This document shows positions 24,725 to 38,221 of a stretch of 64,000 nt of DNA, one piece after another. Made by a program: the position numbers and the translations under genes. The stretch spans positions 39,826,001-39,890,000 of the forward strand of contig NC_134106.1 in the NCBI RefSeq assembly GCF_040939455.1. Direction: 5' to 3'. The DNA is from Microcebus murinus. Taxonomy: Eukaryota > Chordata > Mammalia > Primates > Cheirogaleidae. Position 1 is the stretch's first letter. Every line of letters starts with the position of its first letter. The notes below the pieces were generated by a model that searched no databases, was not told the DNA's origin, and saw only the letters and a list, made by a program, of their open reading frames with translations.

Positions 24725-25069
<345 letters not shown>

Positions 25070-25475
25070 GAATTATTGTAAGAGCTTACTCAGTCTATTT
25101 AAGAGAAAGTGTTTTCTACAAGACCTAAGCACACTGTAGCAAAATAAGTATGTTGAATATAAATATTACTCCTATCTTTTAATTAAAGAAAACTTAGTAC
25201 TATTTCTAATTAAAAACATCTTTAGGAGTTAATCTATGCATATATATAGTAATAAAGTCATACTTCTTTTAAAGCTAGTACTTAAAATTGCAGATAGCTT
25301 TCCCCCAGTTAGTGCAAAATGGTAGATTTTGATGGTATGTTGCTTAACTGGAATTCTCACTGCCATAGTGTTAATGAAATTGCTTATTAAGGAGAGAAAC
25401 GAGTGCCTTTTATGCTTAGGAGAAATGTTCAGTTGCCATTGAAATGCTTTTGACTGTTTGATTTTTTTTTTCAAG

Positions 25476-25678
25476 GTCCTGACCATCCCCATTGTCTGTC
25501 ATACAAACTAGAACTTGGATCAGACCAAGAAATTCCCTCTGATTGGTATCCATTTGCTACTGTTCAGTTTTCAATGCTTGACACCTGTGCCTCAAGGACT
25601 GCGGTCGGGTCTCTGGGGGTGGAGAGTGACGTCCAGCCCCAGAAACATGTTCAACAGCGAGCTTGCTACAACGTCCAG
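25476..25678 (+). CDS. STON1: Stonin-1, coding exon 3 (residues 639-706)
   Basis: A 203-nt exon. The first two bases (GT) complete the Ser codon begun at 17455, followed by 67 whole codons that end ...RACYNVQ. It encodes the middle of the mu-homology domain C-terminal part (DWYPFATVQFS block). The acceptor is a T-rich tract plus caag at 25475 and the donor is CAG|gtacct at 25678/25679. The exon ends in phase 0, which allows splicing both to the last STON1 exon at 28892 and, as in the human readthrough transcript, to GTF2A1L exon 2 at 50580. No disabling change is seen. Confidence 0.95.
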
Positions 25679-27421
25679 GTACCTCTCAGAGCCCCTGGTG
25701 CCAGTTGGGGCTTCCAGAACTGTGCCCTGATTCGGCTTTAAATATTTGCTTTGCCCTCTTATATGACTGTGTATGTGCGTGCGTATGATGACATTTCACC
25801 TAGGCAGGAGCTCAGCTATGGAAACTTGGTGGTCACCATTGAGCTTAGCTCTTCCCCATCATTCTAGAGAATGTTGGGACACCTAATAATTCAGGTTTCC
25901 ATGAAAAAACAGAACATTAAAAAAATTAATATTTTAGAAGCATATTCACAATAAAAATTATGATGTTAGAACATTGTTTCCCAAAATGTGTTCTGTGAAA
26001 CATCTGTCCCATATAATAACCTAAGAAAAGACTAAGTTGGGGAATGCCATACATTAAGTTAATGTTAGATGAAGGCTCTGAGAAGTCCTGCAATAATGAA
26101 ACTTGTTATACTTACTTAACCCAGTTTTTCCCAACTCACTGGCTATGGAATCTTGTCTGTGTGGGTATGTGTATGTAGAATGCCTGTCAGTATCTTGTGG
26201 AATATTTGGAGAACTCTTAGAAATGCTGAGTGACTCTATGACAACAGTTTTAAATGCTCACCCTCAACTCTTCTGCATTCTTGGGCCAGATGAATTAAAG
26301 AGCCGCATGCGCTTACATCTGTTTCTAAATTTGTTTTTCCTTCTTATCTTCAAGGTTAGTAGATACATGGATAACCTCTGCCACATATTTCCCATAGTAT
26401 CATGAAATGGTGACATAGGTTGCTGGTTTGTTCAAGAGTATTTTTTTTCTAACTAGAAAGTATTTAAAAATGCACCAAAATTAAATAGCACATAACAAAC
26501 AGGTGGTTCAGTTTAGAATTTGCATGTTTGTTTTTTAGCTTTCACATGAATGACATTTTATACTTTTTAATAGCATTTTAAAATCTGTGTTGCTTGACTC
26601 TCAGCTATGATCAATACCATTCTGATTTTGTACTCATTTATTCCTATTAAAAATAGTGATTTTTAATAATAGTGATATTATATAAGATTTCATTAATACC
26701 AACCAATGCTCCTGTACTATAGGATTTTTCTTTATTTTGGCTCGTCTGTTTAGAAGTCGACATGTTTGGGTCAGTGACGTCTTTCTATTGATAAAAGTAC
26801 TGATGGGTACATGCAGTTCTGTGCAGCCCCTTCAGCTGAAGGACTTATTCCCCTAGCAGCTGGGAATTGCCCCAGCTGAAGACAGCTGCCCTGCCTGAGG
26901 CCATGCCCCCTTCCTGAGTCAGCTTGTGTCCAGTGACGGGTAGGTGCAGGGGTGTAAAGGCCCCTTTGCCTCAACCTGGGCTAACTGCAGGGCCAGCCCA
27001 GCTTCAGCTCTTCCTGGGCAAGGGCATTGGTGAAGCCTTGGTTTCCACTGCCTTGCAGCCCAGCTTCTCCCTCTGCCCCTTCTGCTCCCTTCCCTGCTTC
27101 ATTCCTCCCTGGGTGTTGACCCCAACAGCACTGCCCAGTGAACGCTCTGCACACAAATCTCCATCTTAAGAATCTGCTTCTTGGGGAACCTGACCTATAA
27201 CACTGGGTATCTAAGTATTATATGGCACTGAGACGTGAGTAAAGCACACATGGAGACTGCATTTGTTCTGATTCTCCTATTCACAGAAGATGCCAGTTTC
27301 ATGTAGCTTTAGTGGACAACTCAAAATTACCAAAGTACCTTCAGCTTAAATAGTATTTACAAGTTTATCTGCACCTGGTGGCAGCTTCAAAATGTTTTTT
27401 TCCATTTAATAAGTGTCTGTT

Positions 27422-27757
27422 GGCTGGGCACAGTGGCTCATGCTTGTAATCCTAGCACTCTGGGAGGCCGAGGCAGGCGGATTGCTCGAGGTCAGGAGTT
27501 CGAAACCAGCCTGAGCAAGAGCGAGACCCCATCTCTACTATAAAGAAATTAATTGGCCAACTAATATATAGAAAAACTTATAGAAAAAATTAGCTGGGCA
27601 TGGTGGTGCATGCCTGTAGTCCCAGCTACTCGGGAGGCTGAGGCAGGAGGATTGCTTGACCGCAGGAGTTTGAGGTTGCTGTGAGCTAGGCAGACGCCAC
27701 GGCACTCACTCTAGCCTGGGCAACAAAGCGAGACTCTGTCTGGAAAAAAAAAAAAAA
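27422..27757 (+). mobile_element. Full-length lemur-type Alu
   Basis: Starts ggctgggcacagtggctca and ends in a 14-15-nt A tail. The linker has gagcaagagcgagacc and aagaaattaattggccaac. The target duplication aagtgtctgt is seen before the element (27411-27420) and after it (27756-27765). Confidence 0.93.
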
Positions 27758-27920
27758 GTGTCTGTCGAGCAGTTCCAAAGTGCCAGGTACTGCTTTGCAT
27801 GTGTGGACGCAGCAGTGAACAGAGAATCAAGGTCCCTGTCCTCATGGAGTATACCTTCTATGAGGAGGAAACAAAAAACAATTAGTAAACAAATAAATAA
27901 TATAATTTCAACAAATGACA

Positions 27921-28244
<324 letters not shown>

Positions 28245-28616
28245 CACAAATTCTAAGAAGAGAATAAAATAAGGCAACAGGATAGAGAGTGACAGCTTTT
28301 TATCTAGAGGAGTCCTGGAGGACCTCCATGAGGAGGTTACATTTGAGCTGAGACAGAAATGATGTGAAGGGAAGACAGAAGGTTTGGCCCAGCTGGTTTA
28401 CTAGTTTGTAAACTGGTTTGTTTTAGTTAGTTAGCTAATTTTGAGTGTGTTATAAATCTCAGGCAAGACAGTGGCTGGATATATAATACTCGGGGGAATT
28501 GATCCCGTGTCTAGCCAGATCTGTAAATGTCTTATCAATATATGTATTCTGTGTAGATTTTACAGAAGCTATGTTTGACTCAGAGGTGAAGAGAGTTTCA
28601 GTCCTCTTCGACCTTT

Positions 28617-28722
28617 GGCCCTGGAGGGATGGATTTGGGAGGGCTGTGCTGGCCCTGGAGGGGTGGATTTGGGAGGGCTGTGTTGGCCCTGGAGGGGTGG
28701 ATTTGGGAGGGCTGTGTTGGCC
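28617..28722. repeat. 34-bp minisatellite, 3 copies
   Basis: Three head-to-tail 34-bp units start at 28617, 28651 and 28685, each beginning ggccctggag and containing ggatttgggagggctg. Units two and three are identical and unit one differs at two or three bases. A partial fourth unit follows. Because 34 is not a multiple of three, all three plus frames stay open and give false ORFs. Confidence 0.95.
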
Positions 28723-28891
28723 TCAGGAGAGCAGAGATCCTCGCTTGGGGGCTACTACAGGAGGGTGGGGGGCTATGTTTATGTCCAAACAGTGAGGTGG
28801 CAACAGTCCTCACATATGACATAAGACTGAAGAGAAGTGAGTTTTGTGTTGCATTTGCTAATACTGCCCATGTTTTGCTTTTGCATAACAG

Positions 28892-28966
28892 GTTGAAATA
28901 GAAAAGAAGTGGATTAAAACCGATGGAGAAGATCCAGATAAAGTTGGTGACTGTGTAACTCAGTAG
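28892..28966 (+). CDS. STON1: Stonin-1, last coding exon (residues 707-730)
   Basis: Follows the acceptor ttgcataacag. It encodes 24 residues starting VEIEKKWIKTDGED and ending DCVTQ, then TAG at 28964-28966. This matches the C-terminus of the mu-homology domain of stonin-1. With the two upstream exons the protein is 730 residues, against 735 in human (from memory). No frameshift. In the STON1-GTF2A1L readthrough this exon would be skipped and replaced by GTF2A1L exon 2. Confidence 0.95.
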   Translation, partial: VEIEKKWIKTDGEDPDKVGDCVTQ

Positions 28967-31900
28967 GAGTGGCAAGAGTAAATGATGACGACCCCCTTGT
29001 CAAATACATAATTCACAGAAAGCACACCAGGGTCTGCTACTGTATAGTGGAAATGACATCTGAACAGTGGGCTTAGGACAGGTCCACTGGCTGTGTTTAG
29101 AGAAGTGTAGACCTAAAACCAAACAATTTGTGTTTTATGCTTTTGATGTGTTTTTGCCCTAGGGGTTTGATCTACAATGTGTCTATAATTTGTGTGATGT
29201 TTTGCTTTCCACTGAAACGCAAACTCAAAGGCACTGTTATTTGTTGTATGACCTGGCAGCCCCGTTTGGCCAAAGGGCTTTTGATTTTTGAGTACTCAGT
29301 GGGCGATTCTGTCGCACCCTGGATTACTTAGGTGCCATGTTTACTATTCCTATCTCTTCTTGCTGTGCTAGCACCTGTAGTAGAGGGTAAGGCAATCAAA
29401 GGAGACATTCACCAAAATACTCCATTTTCTCTCTTGCTTGCTTCTGAAATGTGGCCAGGTGTAGAGTGATGTTGAAACCACAAGCTAAAAACGGAGATCT
29501 GGAAGTATCTGCAGTTCTGAATTATTTATCTTCCTGTCCTCTTACCACATTGTTGAGCAATTATTGGCTGTGTTTGGTACCTGTCTTTCCCCCACTGTAT
29601 TATCATTTTCAAAATAAGTTTGTATTCTGGTGTGTGCTGCAAAGAAGCTATTCCTGTTGGCATGCATATTTTAGTACAAAGTCACTAAGATGTATTTCCT
29701 TTTGCTTGGCAGGATTTTTTTCAAAATGGAATCTGAGTATTGGACACTAGTTAAAATATTTATGTACATTAAAGATGAATTTTTTAAGTGTGTGAATGTT
29801 GTTTTCCAAAAGTACAGACTCTAAAAATGTGTTTTGATAAAGTGTTAGTTGTAATGAACACAAGCCTCTCTTGATAGAAGTCTAAACAGTAGTATGATTA
29901 TTTTATCCTAGTTCTGCGATCTTGCTATTTTATGCTAATTCTGCTTAGAGTATTTTTCTTTAAAAGATGAGCAAAGTGAAAAATGCTATATTGTTTTACC
30001 TAGATTTCTAAGAGGCAACATTTTTATTCTTCAAAGTCAGGTAAATGACTATAATAGTTTGGTTCCTAATGAAAAGTCAATGGCATTAGCAATTATAACG
30101 CTGCTTTTAATCTCCTTTTAGTATTTACAATGAAATTCAGAATCTTAAAATTTATGAAGTCTATATTCTAGGTATTTTTTAGTCTGAAAAACAAACTCCT
30201 CCATGTGGTATTAATACACCTTCAATTTATGTTGAATCTCAGATGTAATTAGGAGATATTTTTCTCTATTTGCCAGATTTGTTTTGAGTCAAAACTGATA
30301 TAATGTTCTTCCAAACAACATTTATTTGTTGGCCTACGGAGTTTATTTCATACGTTTTATTTAATGTTGTATTACACTCATTTAAATCTGTCTAAAAAAC
30401 AGATTAAAACAAACATTTATGGGTGGTCTGTATCCATCAGCAGATTTTATTGCTTTTCATTATTTTACTGTAAAGGGAGAGGAATGCAAAAGTTGCTGGT
30501 TAAAATGAATTGGTATTGCTCTTTTTAACTTCACTTGATGCATTGCTCATAATATCATATGCTTGAGATTCACTGTTGATGTATAGGAGGGCAAATCTGT
30601 GTGTGTATGTCATTTTTAAAAAATTCCACCATCTTTCCTTATCATCTGGTGTGGGCACACTCTGGAGTGACTTCAATCTGCTCAGAACCCACACGGAGGC
30701 GGGCTGAGTCTGAAGCTGCACCACAGTCCCAGTGAAGTGAGCTGGGTTAATGACTGTCATTCCTTTCTGGATGTGTTTTAAGGCATCCTGCCCATAAAGA
30801 ACTCACAATCTGATTCAGATGAACTTAATGAATATTTACACCTCAAAATAAATTCAGCCAAGTGCTCCGTTAATTGCCCCTCATGTTTCACACGTTGACT
30901 AGTATCTGTGGGTACCTCCCTGCTAGGGTCATTTACTCATAAGCCACCCAGCCTTCAGGAGCATCTCAGGATTCAGTGTTGAAAATATAATAACAAAAGA
31001 CTGAGAGCTCAAATGGAGTTTCTGCAGCCAAGGTTGATAGCATTAACAGCAGGGGGCTACTGCATAATTGTTAATTTGCACATCTATTAGGATCCTTAAA
31101 TATTCATTACTTAGTGTTAAATTAACATTCTGGGTAGAGAGGGGAGACTTTTTAATACAGTTCTTCTGACCTCAGTTATGGCAGGAGGTCAAATGTGACT
31201 ACAGAGCTCTAAGTGAAAAATCAGGTAGGATCCATTTAGACTTACAAATTGAGAAGTAGAATCTCCTTTGCCAGAATAGTGATCTTCCAAAAACTCCTAC
31301 TTTGGAGGGAGGGAAGGGAGAAAGAAAGGGAGTCAAGGAGGGAATACTTCTTTTCTAGCATTTTAATTTCAATCACTCCTTTATGAGTTTGACCAATTTG
31401 GAGTCAAATTAGCATATTTCCATGTAATTTACCACTTCATGACTAGTTATTCTGCTGTAATTGTTTTGGTACGATCACCTTTCCAGTTACGGGATCATAT
31501 TAACTGTGTAAATGAATTCCTGGGTTGATCATTACATGATCAACTGTGCAGATCTGAATTTAAGGACATTTTCTTTTTCTATGGGAATTACAACAGTTTA
31601 TCCATTAACAAAGGTATGAAAAAAGAATACTTTCTAGCACATAAATAAAGGCTGAAATTTTCTACCTGTTGTATATATTAGACTGTTCTAGGATTTAGTT
31701 CCCTTCATTCTGGATCTGTGCTTATGATACAGCCCCATTTATTATAAGTTCAGTTGGGAGGTCTTCCTTAACAATGACTGTTATAATGTTTTTCTCTAAA
31801 TATGATTTTATGTCCTGTCAATAAAAATATGAAACAGATTGAGCCTTAATAATCATGTAACAAAATATTTTGTAGATTACATATTGATTTTTCTAAAATT

Positions 31901-34560
31901 AAAGATGTATTTCAAATGATTCTTGCTGTAGATTTATATCTTCTTTTGCAAGGCCTGGGGCAATATTTTTCAAGGTATGAAATCAATTTCAATAACCTTA
32001 AACAATTGACTCTCTGTCAGGCATATGTACATAGCTTCACTATTAAGGAGTCAGTGAACATGGCATATCCTGGAAAAATGACACTATCAAACTATAGTTG
32101 ATGATGTTATAAAGGATGATTTTAAAAATAAGGTATGATCATGACTCATGAAGATATGAGATGACTATGTGCACAAGATTTTATTTAACTCATTAACTAA
32201 TGAGGGAACTGGTAAGGTGTTATAACCACTTCCAAGGAGAATTCTTCAAAGAGCAGAGACATATATAGGAAGTAAAGAAGACTGAAAGAAGTTTGCAGAT
32301 AGATGCAAAATGGATCTATGTACAGGACAGTAGTCAATAATTCCTCATACCCTAACACGATTAATTTGTATTTCTCTGGACAAGGATCATGTGATGATTA
32401 TCAGTTTTCTACAACTTACAGAGTTGTAAAATAACTCAAAGACAATGAAAGGTGTTGATACCCTGGATGAACGAGCTAGACAGGACTTCTACTGTTCAAA
32501 GTCTTTCACAATTTTTCCTGATAACAGGAGAAACTTTGTCCACAGGAGAATTCCATGGAATTTTCAAACATTGGCAACTTGTACAGTAGTACTTTAGAAT
32601 TAATGTGCATTTAAAGGCAAAGTTTTTGAAGTTTAGAAAATTAGTTTTACATAATTGTACAGAATTTATTTCAGGTGAGTATGTGGATGGGGAAGGGAGA
32701 GTGTGAAGGAGGGCTATAATAGAAATGAAGATAAATCAGTGCTGATTAAGAAAAACAACCTAACAACCTCTCCACCCCACTTTTTATAGGAAATAGCCTC
32801 ATATCGAAATTAAATTTTTATTTAGCTATTAAAATTAGTATTTCAAAACTGCAACAGCACTTCATAGAGGCCAGATCATTAAGCAGTGTTTTAGCCACTG
32901 CTGGCATTAACAAGGCTTGCCTCTAGTTCTTCAGGAACAACAAAAGGATTAATGACATAAACTGACAATATTAGTAACAACATTCCTCAAAATCCCATCA
33001 ATCAATTCTTTCCTGTTTTGTTTCAATTCTAGCTATACTGCCCTTCCCCCTTTGTGGAGACACAAGGTAGATTTTGATGTTGTCTCTCCTAAACCCTCCC
33101 CATTCTCTGCAGCTACTCTATTTCAAGGATGCTTTGGTGCCCTTATCCAGGGTCCTAAAACATATGGCTATTGTGTATTCAGTTGAACCACATGCAGCTG
33201 CCAATATCCACCATGCTTGATGGCAATTTCATGGGGCTCAACCTAATTACCTGCATATTTCCCTGGGTCATATGAAACAGGATTTGTCTCTTTACAAGTG
33301 TATGAGTAAGTTCCGGCTTAAAACTGGCATTGAAATATGAATTTGACTGTAATTAATTTTTAAAGCAAGATAGTATTGCTAGTCAGGAAGCAAATAGTTA
33401 GGTAAAAAAAAATCATATATAAAAGCTGCAGGTAATATTGTGCCTTTAAAATTAGGTTCCACTTATAAATAAAATGAAAACTGATTAGATTAATTTCCTC
33501 ATGTTTTAAAAGATTAAAGTTAGTTCCATGAGACTTCCTGGGGAAGAAGGGCGACTCACCATTACACTTGTGAGGTGTGCTACTTCCCCTTCATGTATCT
33601 GCATCGGCACAGCCTTCCAAACTTCAGAGGGAAGGGTGGCTTATTTAAACAATATGATTGTGTGTTGACATTTTCCTGAGAAGCCCCCTTCGTGCTACCC
33701 AGAATTGTAAATTTCATGAAATGTAATTTGCAGTACACTCTTGAAACAGAAGAGGGTGCTCGTAGGCAAGCTGATGCTACCTAGTTAGAAACATTAGCTT
33801 TTGAATTTGGTGGTGCTTCTATTATGATTAATAAAAGATCTTGGGGGCATTTTATAAATTATTTTAAAGCATTGTGAGTCCAGTGGAGTATAATTAAAAT
33901 TAATGCAGTAGACAAACACTTTAAAGTATTCTTAATGCCTTGTCTAAAAATGCTGTTGAATACGATTTTATGCATCCCCAAGTTTTAAATACTATGCTTA
34001 TCTCTAAGCATTTCTAACTATTAAAGAGTCAAAAAAATGGTGCCTTTGTTTTCCAAAGATTTCAAACAAACTTTTTCTAATGAGAGTTACTATACTTTAA
34101 ATAGTCCTACTTTAAAAGATTTATAAAATATAATTAATTCATTTTGTTTTGGCACGTGTCAAGGTCAATGCGGACTTTAGAAAGCTCCAGCCCAGGATTG
34201 TATCTTCAGATTCTTAGGTAAGAACAAGCAAATACAGAATATTCTATGCTACTTTGACTCAGGGACAAGCCTTCATACTGTTTCAGTCCTCAGAAAGCAG
34301 TAATGAGCACTGTCTTTCTACATTTCTCTTAGAAATCTTTCTGGGTGGATGTTGTCATTCTTTTATAAAGCCTGTTAGGATGCTCTATTTCCAAAAATCT
34401 TATATCATGAGTAAGTCTATGAGTGTAGCTGAACACATGAGGCTTTCCCCAAGATGTCTTTCACATTCTGAAGTATAATACAAAAGACTTCCTTAAGAAA
34501 TTGGCTGTCACAGTTGGCCACTTTGAGTCACCTCAAAATGCTATGTGATCATAGTCCCAG
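28967..34560 (+). other. STON1: STON1 3' UTR and repeat-poor 3' flank
   Basis: The 3' UTR begins at 28967. Possible poly(A) signals are ATTAAA near 29769 and AATAAA-type words near 30846 and 31821; I cannot say which is used. Apart from homopolymers there is no repeat I recognise for 5.6 kb, which contrasts with the repeat density on both sides. The sequence is AT-rich. Short open frames here have no recognisable domain. Confidence 0.6.
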
Positions 34561-35208
34561 TTAATCACCTTGCTGATCATTCTAATGTTTATCAGATGCT
34601 TACTATATGTCTGTATTTTTCTAGGCACTGGGGACAAGCAATCAAAAAACCAGGTAATTCCTGCTCTTGTACAGGGTATAAACAGATACCAAGTTGTGAT
34701 CATTGCTATGCAGAAATATAAAGCAAGGTAAAGTGACAAAGAGTGATACAAGAATGCTATTTTAGATGGGTTGGTCAGAGATGTCCTCTCTGATGAGATG
34801 ACATTCTTGCAGAGACCTGAAAGAAATGAGGGAGAGATCCACCCAGATGCCCCAGGGAAGAGTGCACCCAGTAGAGGCACTGCTAATGCACAGGCCCAAG
34901 ACCGAGGGTGCTAGCTGGTCAGAGGAACTTCATGAAGGGCAGATGGGGGCTGAGTGGCTAGATCAGAGTGAGCAAGGTGGTGGGGGACGCAGATGGGAGC
35001 AATCAGAGGAATTGTGGGCAGGTCAGGGGAGGCCTGTACTTTGGCCAAGTACTTTGGATTTTATTCTAAGTAAGATGGGAGCCCCTAGAAGGCTTTGTGC
35101 AGAGGACTGACATGGACTTTATCACATGCTAAGATGGTTCTATGGACATAAAAGGGGAGCAATGGCAGGGGCAGAGAGAATAGTTGTGACTCTGTTGCAA
35201 TACGTAGG

Positions 35209-35560
35209 TGTCTTAGTCTATTCCTGCTGCTATACCTTAGAGTGGATAATTTGTAAACAACAGACATTTATTTCTCACGGTTCTGGAGGCTGAGAAGTCC
35301 AAGATCAAGGTGCTGGCAGATTCAGTGTCTGGTGAGGCCCTGTTCCTCATAGATGGTACCTTGTTGCTGCGTTTGCATATGGCAGAAGGGGCAAAAGGGC
35401 TCCCTCAATCTTCTTTCATAAGGGCATGAATCCCATTCACAGGGACTCCACCCTCATGACACAATCACCCCCCAAAGGCCCCACCTGTAATACCATCACC
35501 TCAGGGGTTGGGTTTCAACATGTAAATCTTGGGGGGGACACAAGCATTCAGACAATAGCA
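35209..35560 (-). mobile_element. Solo LTR, MLT1 type (ERVL-MaLR), nested in L2
   Basis: Runs from tgtcttagtctattcctgct to cattcagacaatagca. It contains ctcacggttctggaggctga, ccaaaggccccacctgtaat and gggttgggtttcaacatg. Five-base flanks gtagg and ctagg are consistent with a worn target duplication. L2 sequence continues on both sides. Confidence 0.85.
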
Positions 35561-35750
35561 CTAGGTGTGAGGCGATGATGATTAGGAGTATGTGATGGGA
35601 AAACATGGTTGTACTCAGAACATATTCGAAATATAAAGCCAATAGTGTGTGCTGAAGGATTGGATGTGGGGTACGAGGGAAAAAGGGGAACCAAAAATGA
35701 ATCCCAGATTTTTGGTCTGAGCAACCAAAGAATGGAGTTTTTTGATTATT

Positions 35751-35753
35751 TGT

Positions 35754-35837
<84 letters not shown>
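35751..35837. repeat. (TG)n(AG)n compound microsatellite
   Basis: About 14 TG units followed by about 30 AG units, directly abutting the 3' side of an antisense Alu where its poly-T head would be. It probably grew out of the Alu A tail. It also creates false ORFs of repeated RE, SL and HT residues. Confidence 0.95.
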
Positions 35838-35840
<3 letters not shown>

Positions 35841-36091
35841 TCCTGCTCTATCACTCAGGCTAGAGTGCAATGGTATTATCATAGCTCACTGCAGCCTCCA
35901 ACTCCCAGGCTCAAGCAATCTTCCTGCCTCCCAAGTAGCTAGGACTGCACATGCACAACATCATGCCCAGCTAATTTTTAAACTTTTTTTGTAGAGAAGG
36001 GGCCTTGCTATGTTGCCCAGGTCTTGAACTTCTGGGCTCAAGGAATCCCCCTGCCTCCACTTCCAAAACTGCTGTGATTACAGGTGTGAAG
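35838..36091 (-). mobile_element. Old Alu, antisense
   Basis: Runs from gtcctgctctatcactcagg through cagcctccaactcccaggct to gattacaggtgtgaag. It is diverged and lacks the lemur arm linker. A second T-rich run (36091-36118) lies on its far side, before L2 resumes. Confidence 0.8.
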
Positions 36092-36654
36092 TTTTTTTTG
36101 TTTGTTTTTTGTTTTTTATGGAGGAAAGTAAGACTGTTGTAGGAGCAGGTCTGGAGAGAAAGATGAGGAGTTCAGGTGTGGATGTGTTAACTTTGAGATG
36201 CCTGTTAGACTTCCAAGTGGAGACAGCAAGTAGCAATTCGAGGTGTGAGACAGGAGAGAGGTGGGCTGGAGATGTGACTCTGAGAGACATAAGCACTTAG
36301 AGTCGGGGGCACTGGATGGGATCCCCTGGGGGCGAGTATAAAGAACAGAAGTGGTCTGAGAACCAAGTCCCTGGGCTCTCTGAGTGTAGAGGTCAGGAAA
36401 ATGAGGACAATGCAGTAAAGGACACTGAAGAAGAGTAGCTCGAGAAGAGGAAATTAGAGAATGATATTCCAGAGGTCAAGGGAACAAGGCTGTACTCAGC
36501 TGCCTCAGATGCTACCAACAAGGTAAGCAGAGGACTAAGAGTTGACCATTGGGTTTTGCAACATGGCACTTGGTGTCCTTGACAGAGACAGTCATTGAAG
36601 TGATGGTTGTGGAAGCAAGGGTGGGTGTGGATCCAGTGAGTAGATGGCTCTGTG

Positions 36655-37230
36655 GGGGAGGTAAAAACATCTTTTTACCTCTCAGGTCTTGTGGTTGGCC
36701 TAAGAATTAAACAGACATAAGACAGATTAGCAGGAGAAAATCATATGCATTTTATTTTATACTTTTACATATACATGGAAGGAAATCTTCAAAAGGAAAA
36801 TGAAGACCCTATGAAGCCATTGGGCCACAAAGTTTATATACCGTTCGCACAGAGAGCAATACATTGCTGGGGATGAGTCAAGACAAAGGGGCTTGGGCTA
36901 CAGGCATTAAATTGTGGGACAGAGGCTAGGAAATACATGGGGGGAACTAATGAAAGATAAGGGTTCTTTTAGTAGGTTTGATGTATAGGTTCATTTAGGC
37001 ATCGACTCCCAGTCTCTGGTGATCAGAATGTTCTTCTATTTCTAGTACAAGAAAGGCACCTTTTTCATGAGAAATGTTATGGTCTGCTTTTAGATAGAAA
37101 GGAGCAGGTCAGAGAGCCTTTCATGCATCTGCTGTTTCTCAAGTGCCTTCAGCTTAAAATAATCAACATGCCAAAGCAGCATATTTTGCTGTGGCATGTT
37201 TTGAACCTCTTCAGCTCTTTTGAGTTTTGC
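36655..37230 (-). mobile_element. Probable LTR of an ERV1-type element, antisense
   Basis: On the minus strand the order is promoter-like then terminator-like: TATATAAACTTTG (plus 36828-36840), then an A-rich AATAAAATAAAATGC block near 36750, then ctgctaatctgtcttatgtc. This order is typical of LTRs with U3, R and U5. I cannot assign a family. No internal viral sequence is attached. Confidence 0.5.
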
Positions 37231-37269
37231 TGTCAATATGAACACTGGGACAGTAGCTGCTGAGGTTGA

Positions 37270-37652
<383 letters not shown>

Positions 37653-37664
37653 AAGATCCAAATC

Positions 37665-38215
37665 TTGATGCTTTGTCTCTACTCGTGACTCTTTCTTCAT
37701 TACTATGATGATGATTATTTTTATCTTCTTAATGTTGACTCTTGTTAAAACATTCTTTTTCTCCCTTACTGTCAGTGCTTGTAGAAAAAGAGTCATTGTC
37801 ATTTTTCAGCCCTTGTCATCTGAATCATGTGCTTTTTCTGGCGTAAGTGCTTTGGATGTATCAGCTTGTATTTCTTCAGAATTTTCATTTGCTGTATGTG
37901 TGATGTTGCAGGCATCACATATTTCAAAATAAATGTAGCCATTGATTCAATGACTTCTTGTTTTGTTTTAAAATTTTTCTTGGTTGGGCTCCACTGGGTC
38001 CATGTCATTTCATGTTGGGATGGCAAATTTTGTTATCACATTCACAATAATTATAAACCAGTTGCTAGTTTCACAAACTTGAGAATGTCTGCAACTTCCT
38101 GCAGGATTAAAAAAAAAAACAACAACAACTCTTTAGTCATTGTTTTATATCTACCTAACCGTTTGAACTTTGGTTCTTTATTAGTCTAATATTTAATTTT
38201 CCTGATTCATTGTTT
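37665..38215 (-). other. Unassigned, possible decayed coding remnant on the minus strand
   Basis: Minus-strand frames in 37790-38110 read like a worn protein: a stretch with ESMATFILKYVMPATSHIQQ in one frame (37799-38026) and, in the next frame, a Glu/Asp/Lys-rich run ending EKAHDSDDKG. Stops and frame changes interrupt both. I do not recognise the parent and it may be chance. Confidence 0.2.
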
Positions 38216-38221
38216 AGCTTT

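Larger units (their letters stand above)
34570..36655 (-). mobile_element. Antisense L2 LINE, interrupted by an LTR and an Alu
   Basis: Three collinear blocks of the L2 3' half: 34570-35208 (3' end and C-terminal ORF2), 35561-35750 and about 36119-36655. Minus-strand translation of 36078-36296 contains the L2 reverse transcriptase words STWKSNRHLKVNTS and ELLIFLSRPAP. All frames are broken. The order of blocks shows that the LTR and the Alu came later. Confidence 0.82.

Noticed and set aside
28499..28975. Four overlapping open frames on both strands rich in repeated G/W/L or P/S words
   Set aside because: They are produced by the 34-bp minisatellite, whose unit length opens every frame.
35496..35994. 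Open frames made of RERERE, SLSLSL and HTHTHT
   Set aside because: They are translations of the TG/AG microsatellite.
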